In this document: positions 8,015 through 16,055 of the stretch, one piece after another
Layout of the letters: each line of letters begins with the position of its first letter
Position numbering within the stretch: position 1 is the first letter of the stretch
From: Methylibium rhizosphaerae
GTDB lineage: Bacteria; Pseudomonadota; Gammaproteobacteria; Burkholderiales; Burkholderiaceae_C
Direction: 5' to 3'
NCBI RefSeq assembly: GCF_006386545.1
Contig: NZ_SWAR01000046.1
Span: forward strand, 1-40,576
Length of the DNA stretch: 40,576 nt
The notes under the pieces: model-generated
The model's database searches: none
Told to the model about the DNA's origin: nothing
Seen by the model: the letters and a program-made list of their open reading frames with translations, nothing else
Made by a program: the position numbers and the translations under genes

Positions 8015-9567
8015 CAATGCAACTCCTGTACTTCTTCGACCGCCTCCACTGCCTCCGCTGCCCCCACGGCCGCAAGGCCGGAGGCCAGGCGCAGCAGGGC
8101 CTCTTCGGTCATGTCGGCCGCCGCCACTTCGCCGGCGAGCCGGCCTTCGCGGATCACCAGCGCGCGGTCGCACAGCCCGATGATCTCCGGCAGCTCCGAC
8201 GAGATGACGATCACGCCCACGCCCTGGTTCGCCAGCTCGCGCAGGATGTGATGGATCTCGGACTTGGCCCCCACGTCCACGCCACGGGTGGGCTCGTCCA
8301 TCAGCATCACCGCCGGTCGGGTGGCCAGCAGCTTGGCGATGGCCACCTTCTGCTGGTTGCCGCCCGACAGGCTGGCCGCCTCGCAGGCCACGCCGTCGGA
8401 CTTGAGGTTGAGACGCGCACCCAGCTCCTGCGCCAGCCGGCGCTCGGCCGATTGCCGCAGCAGGCCCCAGCGCGAGCTCACCCGCCGCGGCGCCATCGAC
8501 GAGATGTTCTGCGCCACCGACATCTCGAGGAACACGCCGGCGGCCTTGCGGTCTTCGCTCAGATAGGCGATGCCGTGCGCCAGCGCGTCGGCGTACTTGC
8601 GGATCGACAGCGGCCGGCCCTTGAGCCGCACAGCGCCGCGCCGCGCACGGCGCAGGCCGCACACGGTTTCGGCCAGCTCGCTGCGGCCGGCGCCCATAAG
8701 ACCCGCGATGCCCAGCACCTCGCCGCGCTTGAGCGCGAACGAGATGCCATGCACGGCTTCGCCGTCGCCGATGTCATCGACCTCCAGCAGCGGCTCTTCC
8801 GGCGCATCGCCCGCCAGCTTGGCCGGGTAGTAGTTGCCGAGGTCGCGCCCCACCATTGCGCGCACCAGCGCGTCGGGCGACAGCTGCGCGATCTCGCCGC
8901 AGAACACGTCGCGGCCGTCGCGCAGCACGGTGGCACGGTCGCAGTGCGCAAAGATCTCGGCCATTCGGTGGCTGATGTAGATGATGCCGATGCCCTGGGC
9001 CTTGAGGTCGTGCAGCACCCGGAAGAGCGCGGCCGACTCCACCTCGGTGAGCGCGGCGGTCGGCTCGTCGAGGATCAGCACCTTGCAGTCCAGCGTCAGC
9101 GCCTTGGCGATCTCGACCAGCTGCTGGCTGCAGATGGGCAGGGTCTCGACCGGACGCGCAGGGTCGATGTCCTGGCAGCCCAGGCGCGCGAGCACTTTCG
9201 ATGCACGCTCGTTGAGGCCGGCATAGTCCATCCACGCGCGCCGGCTCGCGTTCAGCTGCGACATGAAGATGTTCTCGGCCACGCTGGCATCGCCGCACAG
9301 TGCGATCTCCTGGTGCACGAGGCCGATGCCCAGCCGCATGGCATGCGCCGGTCCGTCGAGCACCACCTTCTCGCCGTGGAGCACCACGTCGCCTGCATCG
9401 GGCTGGTGAATGCCGTCGATGATCTTCATCAGCGTGGACTTGCCGGCGCCGTTCTCGCCACACAGCGCGTGGATCTCCCCGCGCCGCAGCGAAAAATGCA
9501 CCCCGGCGAGCGCTCGTGACGCGCCGAAGTGCTTGGTGATGCCGCGCAGTTCGAGCAGCGGTGTCAT
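8014..9567 (-). CDS. sugar ABC transporter ATPase, RbsA-like double nucleotide-binding protein
   Basis: A 517-residue fusion of two ABC ATPase domains that energises CUT2 sugar import. The first domain has a canonical Walker A, GENGAGKST (37-45), and Walker B LILDEP; its signature region is degenerate. The second has the degenerate Walker A GLMGAGRSE, a proper signature LSGGNQQ (about residue 400) and LMDEPTRGVDVG. This asymmetry is normal for RbsA/XylG/LsrA. The gene is 49 bp downstream of the binding-protein gene and overlaps the permease gene by one base, so the three form one transport operon. Confidence 0.94.
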   Translation of the reverse strand: MTPLLELRGITKHFGASRALAGVHFSLRRGEIHALCGENGAGKSTLMKIIDGIHQPDAGDVVLHGEKVVLDGPAHAMRLGIGLVHQEIALCGDASVAENIFMSQLNASRRAWMDYAGLNERASKVLARLGCQDIDPARPVETLPICSQQLVEIAKALTLDCKVLILDEPTAALTEVESAALFRVLHDLKAQGIGIIYISHRMAEIFAHCDRATVLRDGRDVFCGEIAQLSPDALVRAMVGRDLGNYYPAKLAGDAPEEPLLEVDDIGDGEAVHGISFALKRGEVLGIAGLMGAGRSELAETVCGLRRARRGAVRLKGRPLSIRKYADALAHGIAYLSEDRKAAGVFLEMSVAQNISSMAPRRVSSRWGLLRQSAERRLAQELGARLNLKSDGVACEAASLSGGNQQKVAIAKLLATRPAVMLMDEPTRGVDVGAKSEIHHILRELANQGVGVIVISSELPEIIGLCDRALVIREGRLAGEVAAADMTEEALLRLASGLAAVGAAEAVEAVEEVQELH

Positions 9568-9616
9568 TGGAGCCCCTCGTCCGGCCTGGGAGCGGCCCGC
9601 TGCTTCGGCTCGGGCT

Positions 9617-10651
9617 TCATTCGTCGATGCCCTTGGTGCCGCGACGCTTCAGGTACTTGTCCCAGTAGAAGTCGTCGGCGTTGGCCTTGTTCACCACCGA
9701 CAGGCCGTTGTCGAGGAAGGGCACCGCCATCGGGTTCGTGCCATTGCGCCTGGCGTCGTTCATCGGGTCGATGAGCTGCGAGTTCTTGGCCAGGAACAGC
9801 AGCATCATGCCCATGAAGCCCTGCATGCCCTGGTTCGGGTTGATGGCGCCGAACACGTCGCCCGACTTGATCATGTCGAGGATCTTCGCGTTCACGTCGC
9901 AGCACATCACGCGGATGTTCTTCTTGGTCTCGAGCTTGGCCTGCGCCGCGCCCAGCGCCGAATTGGCCTCGGGCATGAAGATGGCGCCCAGGCCGGGGTT
10001 GGCCTGCGCGATGCTGAGCGTCGCCTGGTAGGCCTTGTTCGGGTCCTGGTTGCTGGCTGCACGGCCCGCGAGCTTCATGCCCGGGTGCTTGGTCTTCATG
10101 CGGTTGATGAAGGCGGCGATGCGGCGGTCGTGGTTGTCCTGGCCCGGGTTCTCGAGCACCGCGTACTCGCCCTTGCCGCCCAGGGCCCCGGCAATGGCGT
10201 CGGCCGCCTGCGAACCTTCGCGATCGTTGTCGGAGGTCACGAAGGACACGCGCTTGGAATTGGGCGAATCGGCCGCGAAGGTCACCACCGGGATGCCCAT
10301 CGCCGCGGCCCGGTTGATCGGTTCGATGAAGGGATCGGGGTTCATCGGATGCAGCAGGATGCCCGCCGGCTTGCGCGCCAGCTCCTGCTCGAAGGACGCG
10401 AGCTGCTTGTTCACGTCGTACTCGGGCGTGCCGCTGTAGCGGGTCCTGACGCCGAGCGTGCGGCCCAGCTGCTTCATCATTTCGTACACCGGGAACCAGT
10501 ACTCGACGCCCGAGACCATCACGTTCATCACGTAGACGTCGTTCGGGTTGCCGCGCAGGCCGGCGGCCGCGGCGGTCTGTGCGAAGGCACTGCCGGCCCC
10601 CAACAGGCCGGTGCCGGCCACGGCCGCGGTCTTCAAGAAATCTCGCCTCAT
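9617..10651 (-). CDS. periplasmic sugar-binding protein, RbsB-like, with Tat-type signal
   Basis: A 344-residue type I periplasmic binding protein that captures the substrate for the adjacent CUT2 importer. The N-terminus MRRDFLKTAAVAG followed by a hydrophobic stretch and AFAQ is a twin-arginine-type signal (RRxFLK). The mature part has RbsB-family features such as ILLHPMNPD, GIPVVTFAADSP and MQGFMGM. ATG 10651 is chosen because AGGAGA lies 6-7 nt upstream and the Tat motif begins at residue 2; a longer frame to 10777 runs through the promoter region. First gene of the leftward operon. The ligand is not readable, though the enzymes next door suggest a polyol or sugar. Confidence 0.92.
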   Translation of the reverse strand: MRRDFLKTAAVAGTGLLGAGSAFAQTAAAAGLRGNPNDVYVMNVMVSGVEYWFPVYEMMKQLGRTLGVRTRYSGTPEYDVNKQLASFEQELARKPAGILLHPMNPDPFIEPINRAAAMGIPVVTFAADSPNSKRVSFVTSDNDREGSQAADAIAGALGGKGEYAVLENPGQDNHDRRIAAFINRMKTKHPGMKLAGRAASNQDPNKAYQATLSIAQANPGLGAIFMPEANSALGAAQAKLETKKNIRVMCCDVNAKILDMIKSGDVFGAINPNQGMQGFMGMMLLFLAKNSQLIDPMNDARRNGTNPMAVPFLDNGLSVVNKANADDFYWDKYLKRRGTKGIDE

Positions 10652-10732
10652 CTCTTGTCTCCTGTGTCGTTGATTTCGCGGGGATGCCGCCTCGACTTCT
10701 GGTGTTGTCCGACGGCCTGAAGTGATTTCAGT

Positions 10733-10742
10733 TGTCATGACA
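10733..10742. promoter_or_regulatory. candidate GntR operator, copy 1 (TGTCATGACA)
   Basis: This is a perfect 10-bp palindrome with the GTN-NAC layout typical of GntR-family operators. It lies 7 bp downstream of the putative -10 of the binding-protein promoter, a repressing position near the transcription start. The likely binder is the GntR/UTRA protein encoded at 14077-14835. Confidence 0.5.
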
Positions 10743-10749
10743 GCGACGA

Positions 10750-10755
10750 AATATA
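10750..10755 (-). promoter_or_regulatory. candidate -10 box for the sugar-transport operon
   Basis: TATATT on the minus strand is close to TATAAT and about 100 bp before the binding-protein start. The matching -35 is weak (GGTGTG at 17-nt spacing), consistent with a regulated promoter. Confidence 0.35.
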
Positions 10756-10820
10756 GAGGACTCTTGACAAGCCACACCTAGGGGAAACACGGCTACGACT
10801 CGGCAGAAAACCGTTCACGA

Positions 10821-10830
10821 TGTCATAACA
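10821..10830. promoter_or_regulatory. candidate GntR operator, copy 2 (TGTCATAACA)
   Basis: This differs from copy 1 by one base and lies 88 bp from it. Its last base is the A of the kinase ATG, and the extended form atgtcataacat is an imperfect palindrome. A bound repressor here would block the kinase start region. Confidence 0.45.
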
Positions 10831-12320
10831 TGCGAACAGACATCTTCATCGGTATAGACATGGGCTCCACCGGCTTGAAGGCCGTTGCCTTCGAGGCGGG
10901 GAGCGGTGCCACCGTGGCGGCAGCGGGGGGTCCCCTGCCCCACATCCGCCTGCCCGGCGGCGGCTGCGAATTGGCCGACCTGGCCATACGCGAGGCGCTC
11001 ATCGAGGCGTTGCGCAGCGTTTCACAGCAACTCGGACCACGGGTCGGCGAGGTGCGCGCCCTCGGCTGCACCGGTCACGGCGCCGGGCTGTATGCGCTGG
11101 GCGCGCAGGGCGAGTTGCTGCGCGGCCGCGCGGTGGCCTCCACCGACCAGCGCGCCGCGGCTCGCGCCCGCGCGCTGGCGCAACGGCACGGGCCGGTGCT
11201 GTTCGAGGACGTGGGCTGCCAGCCCTGGTCCGGCCAGCCCGGCATGGTGGCAGCGGAGCTGCTGGGCAGCGGCGCCTTGCGGCGCGGCGAGATCCGCCAC
11301 CTGCTGTTTGCCAAGGACTACCTGGCCTTCCTGCTGACCGGCGAGATGGCCAGCGATGCGAGCGACGCCAGCACGGCCGGCCTGCTCTCGCTGGCCACCG
11401 GGCAATGGTCGCCGCTGGCCTTCGAAGCCGCGGGCCTGACCGAGCTGGCCGCCGATGCGCTGCCCCCGCTCGTGCCCAGCGGCACGGTGATCGGCCGGCT
11501 GCGCCCCGCCCAGGCCGCCGACTGCGGACTCCCGGCCGGGCTGCCGGTGGCCGCCAGTGCGATCGACCTGTTGGCTTCGCTGGTGGCGGTGGGTGCGCAT
11601 CAGCGCGGCCAGGCAGTCGCGGTGCTCGGCACCTGGTGTGTCAATGCGGTGGTGGCCCAGGCGCGTGAACCCAAGCCGCCGGTGGGGGCCATCGTCAACT
11701 TCGGCCCAGGCGACCAGCGGCTCTACCTGGAGAACAGCCCCTCTTCGATGGCCAACATCGCCTGGCTCGCACGCACGCTGCAGTTCCCGAGCGCGGCGGC
11801 GGTGGTCGAGTGCGCGATGACGGTGCCGCTCGGTGCCGAAGGCTTGCGCTTCGTCCCCTTCATCAACGGGGGCAGCGCGCCACCGGGCGCGACGGCCGGC
11901 TTCATCGGCCTGGCCGGCCACCATGAGCGCGCGCACATGGCGCGCGCCGTCGTCGATGCGGTGGTGGCCCTGCATGCGCAGCACCTCAGCCGCCTCGCTT
12001 CGTTCGGCCTGGGCGCGCCGGGCCGCGTGGCGGCCCTGGGCGGCGGCGCGCGCGATGCGCGGCTGGTGCAGCTGCTGGCGTCGATGCTGGGCCACGCGGT
12101 CGAGCGTTGCGGCGACGACGAGACCGGCGCACGCGGCGCAGCACTGCATGCCGCGCAAGCGGTGGGCGCGCCGCCCGAAGCCCTGCCCGCACCGAGCGAC
12201 CTGGTGGAACCGTCGCTGCGCGACCTGCCCGCCTGCGTGGACTTCCGCACCGGCTTTGCCGCGCTTCTGGACAACCTCGCGCCAGCCTTCGCGCAGCTGG
12301 CAGCCGGAGGCCGGCCATGA
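10830..12320 (+). CDS. FGGY-family carbohydrate kinase, LyxK/EryA-like subgroup
   Basis: A 496-residue sugar or polyol kinase with two actin-like ATPase domains, transferring phosphate from ATP to a terminal hydroxyl. The phosphate loop GIDMGSTGLKAV is at residues 8-19, and the catalytic Asp is probably Asp246 in ASAIDLL. Segments LGTWCVN, LENSPSSMANIAWL and FVPFINGG resemble the L-xylulokinase/erythritol kinase branch as I remember it (GTWAV, EASPTSSGNLEWF, FLPFLYGSN). First gene of the rightward operon; it overlaps the dehydrogenase gene by 4 bp. Together they imply phosphorylation before oxidation, as in erythritol catabolism. Substrate is unproven: tetritol, pentitol, hexitol or ketose are all possible. 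Confidence 0.88.
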   Translation: MRTDIFIGIDMGSTGLKAVAFEAGSGATVAAAGGPLPHIRLPGGGCELADLAIREALIEALRSVSQQLGPRVGEVRALGCTGHGAGLYALGAQGELLRGRAVASTDQRAAARARALAQRHGPVLFEDVGCQPWSGQPGMVAAELLGSGALRRGEIRHLLFAKDYLAFLLTGEMASDASDASTAGLLSLATGQWSPLAFEAAGLTELAADALPPLVPSGTVIGRLRPAQAADCGLPAGLPVAASAIDLLASLVAVGAHQRGQAVAVLGTWCVNAVVAQAREPKPPVGAIVNFGPGDQRLYLENSPSSMANIAWLARTLQFPSAAAVVECAMTVPLGAEGLRFVPFINGGSAPPGATAGFIGLAGHHERAHMARAVVDAVVALHAQHLSRLASFGLGAPGRVAALGGGARDARLVQLLASMLGHAVERCGDDETGARGAALHAAQAVGAPPEALPAPSDLVEPSLRDLPACVDFRTGFAALLDNLAPAFAQLAAGGRP

Positions 12321-14080
12321 CCGCACGGCCCTTCGTGCGCCCTGCATCGCTGGCGGGGCGGCATTTCCCGGTCGTGATCGTCGGCGCCGGCATCAACGGC
12401 GTGGGCGTGTTCCGCGACCTGTCGCTGCAAGGCGTGGAGTGCCTCATCGTCGACAAGGGCGACTTCGCGGCCGGCGCCAGCAGCGCCCCTTCGCGCATGA
12501 TCCACGGCGGCCTGCGCTACCTGGAGCATGGCTCGTTCTCGCTGGTGGCCGAGGCCACCCGCGAGCGCAACCTGCTGTTGCGCAACGCGCCGCACCTGGT
12601 GCGCCCGCTCAAGACGGTGGTGCCGCTGTCGAACCACTTCGGCGGCCTGCTGAGCAGCATGCTGCGCTTCTTCGGCGTCAGCCGCGCGCCCAGCAGCAGA
12701 GGACTGCTCGTGGTGGCGCTGGGCCTGCGCCTGTACGACCTGCTCGGGCGCCGCCAGCGGGTGATGCCTGGGCACCGCATCGAGCGCGTGCCGCCGCGTG
12801 ACGGGGCGCTGTTCCCGCCTCGCGTGCGCTGGACCGCGACCTTCTTCGATGCCTGGATCAGCCACCCCGAGTGGCTCATCCTCGAGCTGATGGCCGATGC
12901 CAGCCGCGACCAGCCCGGCTCGATGGCGGCCAACTACTGCAAGGTGACCGGCTGCGAAGGCCGCACCGTCTGCCTGCGCGACGAGATCACCGGCGAGGAG
13001 GTGCAGGTCACCGCCGATGCGGTGGTCAACGCCACCGGCGCCTGGCTCGACCGTTCAGCCCAGGCGCTCGACGGGCCCGGCGCTCGTGTGATGGGCACCA
13101 AGGGGTCGCACCTCGTGCTCGACCACCCGGCGCTGCGCCGCTCGCTCGACGGACGCATGGCGTACTTCGAGGCCTCGGACGGCCGGGTGTGCATCGTCTA
13201 TCCCTTTCTCGACCGCGTGCTGGTGGGCTCCACCGACATCCCGGTGGACGACCCCGACGAGGCGACCACCGAGCCGGCCGAGATCGACTACCTGCTGGGC
13301 GTGCTGCGCGAGGTGTTCCCGCTGCTGCATTTCGGCCAGGAGCAGGTGGTCTACACCTTCGTCGGCGTGCGGCCGCTGGCGCGCTCCGAAGCCGACAAGC
13401 CGGGCAGCATCGCCCGCGACCACTCGGTGGTGATCGACCCGCCCAACGGCCGCCGGCACATCGCCATGACCGGGCTGGTGGGCGGCAAGTGGACCACCTT
13501 CCGCTCGCTGTCGGAGCAGGCTGCCAACGAGGTGCTGCGGCAGCTGGGCCGCCCGCGCACGCGCTCCACCGAATACCTGAGCATCGGCGGCGGCGCCGAC
13601 CTGCCGACCGACGCCAGAGCCATGCAGACCTTCATCGAGCGCATCAGCGTGGCCGCCGGCGTGAGCCGCCGCCGTGCCGAGCAGCTGGTCGGCCGCTACG
13701 GCAGCCAGGCCCATGCGCTGGCCTTCCGTTTCGCCGGCACCGGCGAACGCCCGCTGCGCAATGCCCCCGACTACACCGACACCGAGATCGCCTACCTCTG
13801 CAGCGAAACCGGCGTGGTGCACCTGGCCGACCTTGTGGTGCGGCGCACGCTGCTGGCCATCCTGGGGAAGGTGACCGATGCGCTGCTCGCCGAGCTGGCG
13901 CAGATCGCCGCCGCGGCGCTCGGATGGAATGCCGAGCGCCGCCGGGCCGAAACCCTCGACTGCGCCAGCGAGCTGCGCGAGCGCCACCGCGTGCGGCTGT
14001 CCGCCGACCGGGAGGAGGCGCCGGCTTTGGATGCATCATTGGCGCCCACGCGCCCCATCACCACACCGCTTCCGACGTGA
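12317..14080 (+). CDS. GlpD-like FAD-dependent polyol-phosphate / glycerol-3-phosphate dehydrogenase
   Basis: A 587-residue flavoprotein of the glycerol-3-phosphate dehydrogenase/oxidase family, which oxidises the C2 hydroxyl of a phosphorylated polyol and passes electrons to quinone. It shows the FAD-binding VVIVGAGINGVG (19-30), the family motifs MIHGGLRYLEHG, VVNATGAWLD and GSTDIPVDDPDEA, and a C-terminal DAO_C domain. It is longer than enteric GlpD (about 500 residues) but within the range of the broader family. ATG 12317 overlaps the kinase stop (ATGA). No glycerol facilitator or dedicated glycerol kinase is nearby, and the partner kinase is not GlpK-like, so an EryB-like role on another polyol phosphate is at least as likely as glycerol 3-phosphate. 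Confidence 0.88.
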   Translation: MTARPFVRPASLAGRHFPVVIVGAGINGVGVFRDLSLQGVECLIVDKGDFAAGASSAPSRMIHGGLRYLEHGSFSLVAEATRERNLLLRNAPHLVRPLKTVVPLSNHFGGLLSSMLRFFGVSRAPSSRGLLVVALGLRLYDLLGRRQRVMPGHRIERVPPRDGALFPPRVRWTATFFDAWISHPEWLILELMADASRDQPGSMAANYCKVTGCEGRTVCLRDEITGEEVQVTADAVVNATGAWLDRSAQALDGPGARVMGTKGSHLVLDHPALRRSLDGRMAYFEASDGRVCIVYPFLDRVLVGSTDIPVDDPDEATTEPAEIDYLLGVLREVFPLLHFGQEQVVYTFVGVRPLARSEADKPGSIARDHSVVIDPPNGRRHIAMTGLVGGKWTTFRSLSEQAANEVLRQLGRPRTRSTEYLSIGGGADLPTDARAMQTFIERISVAAGVSRRRAEQLVGRYGSQAHALAFRFAGTGERPLRNAPDYTDTEIAYLCSETGVVHLADLVVRRTLLAILGKVTDALLAELAQIAAAALGWNAERRRAETLDCASELRERHRVRLSADREEAPALDASLAPTRPITTPLPT

Positions 14081-14835
14081 ACAGCCCACTCGACAACCCG
14101 ACACTGCTCGACCGCAACTCCGGCTCGCCCCTGTGGGTGCAGTTCCGCGACACGCTGCGCAGTCGCATCCTGCAGGGCGACCTGGCGGTCGGCGCCAAGC
14201 TGCCCACCGAAGCCGAATTCGGCGAGCAGTTCGGCATCTCGCGCATCGTGGTGCGCGAGGCACTGGCCGACCTGGTGCGCACCGGCCTCATCTACAAGAT
14301 CAAGGGCCAGGGCGCCTTCGTCTCGGCCCGCGAACGCGACGAGGACTTCGTCTCGACGGTGCTCGGCTTCTCCGACGAAATGGAGCGCAAGGGCCTCACC
14401 GTGCGCACCCAGGTGCTGGCGCAGGAACTGCGCACGCCCACCGAGCAGGAGGCCAGCGCGCTGGAGCTCAAGGGCGAAGACCAGCAGGTGGTGGCGCTCA
14501 GGCGGCTGCGCAGCGTGGATGGCGAATTGCGCCTGCTGGTCGAGACCGTGGTGCCGGCCGACCTGGCACCCGGGCTGCATCGCACCCGCCTGGAAAACCG
14601 CTCGCTGTACGACGTGCTGCGGCGCCAGTACGGCCTGCGCATCGTGCGTGCCGAGCGATGGATCGACGCGGTGCTGCCCGATGCCGACGTCTGCAAGCTG
14701 CTCGACATCGCCGGCAACGAGGCGCTGTTGCGCATCGAGTCGATCGCCTACGGCGCCAATGGCCGGCCGCTGGAGCACTACCGCGCGCTGCATCGCTGCC
14801 AGTCGAGCCGGCTGCACGTGCAGACCACCGCCTGA
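14077..14835 (+). CDS. GntR/HutC-family regulator with UTRA ligand domain
   Basis: A 252-residue transcription factor. The N-terminal winged helix-turn-helix shows the GntR signature: PLWVQFRDTLRSRILQG, KLPTEAEFGEQFGISR and VVREAL (about residues 18-75), then GLIYKIKGQGAFV. A UTRA effector domain follows from about 100 to the end, with the family pattern VVALRRLRSVDGE and LRIESIAYGANGRPLEHY. GTG 14077 overlaps the dehydrogenase stop (GTGA) and is the only start that keeps the full HTH. It is last in the kinase operon, so it probably autoregulates, likely repressing both divergent operons until it binds a pathway sugar phosphate. Candidate operators are at 10733 and 10821. Confidence 0.9.
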   Translation: MNSPLDNPTLLDRNSGSPLWVQFRDTLRSRILQGDLAVGAKLPTEAEFGEQFGISRIVVREALADLVRTGLIYKIKGQGAFVSARERDEDFVSTVLGFSDEMERKGLTVRTQVLAQELRTPTEQEASALELKGEDQQVVALRRLRSVDGELRLLVETVVPADLAPGLHRTRLENRSLYDVLRRQYGLRIVRAERWIDAVLPDADVCKLLDIAGNEALLRIESIAYGANGRPLEHYRALHRCQSSRLHVQTTA

Positions 14836-14870
14836 CCACCACCGGCCCGATCCGATCGACGCACCAAGAA

Positions 14871-14894
14871 GAAAGGCGCCCGAGGGCGCCTTTC
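14871..14894. terminator. bidirectional intrinsic terminator
   Basis: A 10-bp perfect stem (gaaaggcgcc / ggcgcctttc) with a 4-nt loop lies between convergent genes. T-rich sequence follows the stem on both strands, so it can end both the kinase-GntR transcript and the leftward binding-protein transcript. Confidence 0.88.
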
Positions 14895-14921
14895 CTTTCA
14901 GCTGGCAGAAAAGCCGGTCGC

Positions 14922-16055
14922 TCAGTTGAGCGGGACCTTCTTGCCGTCCTTGTAGACGTACAGCGTCATGGCCGGGTTCTTCAGCTCGCCGTCCTTCTCG
15001 AACGCCACCTTGGCGGTCACGCCGGTGTAGTTGGTTTCGAACAGCTTCGGGCCATAGACCTTCGGATCCCACGAGCCGGCACGCTTCATCGCGTCGACCA
15101 GCACGAAGGTGGCGTCGTAGGTGTAGGGCGAGTAGACCTGGAACTGGCCGGGGTACTTGGCGTCGTACTTGGCCTTCCACTCCTTGCCCTTGGCCATCTT
15201 GTCGAGCGACGAGCCGCCTTCGGCACAGATCACGTTGCCCAGCGTCTTGGCACCGGCCGACAGCTCGGCCAGCTTGGCCGTGCAGATGCCGTCGCCGCCG
15301 AAGAACTTGACGTTGGTCATGCCCAGCTGCTCCATCTGGCGCAGCATCGGGCCGCCCTGCGGGTCCATGCCGCCGAAGAACACGCCGTCCGGCTGCTTCG
15401 ACTTGATGGCCGTCAGGATGGCCATGAAGTCGGTGGCCTTGTCGGTGGTGTACTGCTCGTCGACGATCTGGATGCCCTTGGACTGGGCGGTCTTCTTGAA
15501 CACCTCGGCCACGCCTTGACCATAGGCCGTGCGGTCGTCGATCACGGCGACCTTCTTCAGCTTCAGGTTGTTGGCGGCATGCAGGGCCAGGCCAGCGCCG
15601 AGGGCGTTGTCATTGGCCAGCAGGCGGAAGGTGGTCTTGTAGCCGGCTTGCGTGAGCTTCGGGTTGGTGGCCGACGGCGTCACGTGCGGGATGCCGCAGT
15701 CGTTGTAGACCTTGGAGGCGGGGATGGTGGTGCCCGAGTTCAGGTGACCCACCACACCGGCGACCTTGGCGTCGCACAGCTTCTGTGCGGCGGCGGTGCC
15801 CTGCTTCGGGTCAGCAGCATCGTCTTCGGCAACCAGCTCGAACTTGACCTTCTTGCCGCCGATGGTGATGTTCTGGGTGTTGAGCTCTTCGACGGCCATG
15901 CGAGCGCCGTTTTCGTTGTCCTTGCCGTAGTGGGCTTGAGGACCCGAGACCGGGCCGACGTGGCCGATCTTCACCACCTGAACGTCCTGGGCGGATGCCA
16001 GGCCGGCGATCGTCATGGCGATGGCGCCGACGACCGCATTCAGTTTGACTTGCAT
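14922..16055 (-). CDS. branched-chain amino-acid ABC transporter binding protein, LivJ/LivK-like
   Basis: A 377-residue periplasmic type I binding protein for hydrophobic amino acids or related small molecules. It has a classical Sec signal peptide cleaved after about residue 22 (GLASA-Q), then VKIGHVGPVSGPQAHYGKD, typical of Leu/Ile/Val-binding proteins, and GVVGHLNSGTTIPAS around the ligand-contacting loop. A strong AGGAGG lies 8 nt before ATG 16055. No permease or ATPase genes are adjacent; in Burkholderiales this binding protein is often an orphan that works with a liv transporter encoded elsewhere. It converges on the GntR gene across a shared terminator. Confidence 0.92.
   Translation of the reverse strand: MQVKLNAVVGAIAMTIAGLASAQDVQVVKIGHVGPVSGPQAHYGKDNENGARMAVEELNTQNITIGGKKVKFELVAEDDAADPKQGTAAAQKLCDAKVAGVVGHLNSGTTIPASKVYNDCGIPHVTPSATNPKLTQAGYKTTFRLLANDNALGAGLALHAANNLKLKKVAVIDDRTAYGQGVAEVFKKTAQSKGIQIVDEQYTTDKATDFMAILTAIKSKQPDGVFFGGMDPQGGPMLRQMEQLGMTNVKFFGGDGICTAKLAELSAGAKTLGNVICAEGGSSLDKMAKGKEWKAKYDAKYPGQFQVYSPYTYDATFVLVDAMKRAGSWDPKVYGPKLFETNYTGVTAKVAFEKDGELKNPAMTLYVYKDGKKVPLN

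Larger units (their letters stand above)
10652..10829. promoter_or_regulatory. divergent promoter region between binding protein and kinase genes
   Basis: The 178 bp between two divergent operons is A/T-richer than its flanks. For the leftward operon a plausible -10 (TATATT on the minus strand, 10750-10755) lies just upstream of a perfect palindrome. For the rightward operon a TTGACA at 10764-10769 exists but has no convincing -10 at 16-18 nt. Two copies of TGTCATRACA flank the region. The kinase gene has no visible Shine-Dalgarno sequence. Confidence 0.65.

Noticed and set aside
8015-8662. N-terminal extension of the permease frame
   Set aside because: The extra 216 codons run in an alternative frame inside the ATPase gene and are Arg/Gly-rich; the membrane protein begins at 8014.
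7010-9519. Long + strand frames across the ABC transporter genes (7010-8251 and 7927-9519)
   Set aside because: Antisense shadows of the RbsC- and RbsA-like genes, whose motifs are intact on the minus strand.
10764-10769. TTGACA as the -35 of the kinase promoter
   Set aside because: No -10-like hexamer lies 16-18 nt downstream. Kept only as a remark in the promoter-region entry.
12107-12316. N-terminal extension of the GlpD-like frame
   Set aside because: It overlaps the end of the kinase gene with Arg-rich nonsense; the GxGxxG motif and an ATGA overlap place the start at 12317.
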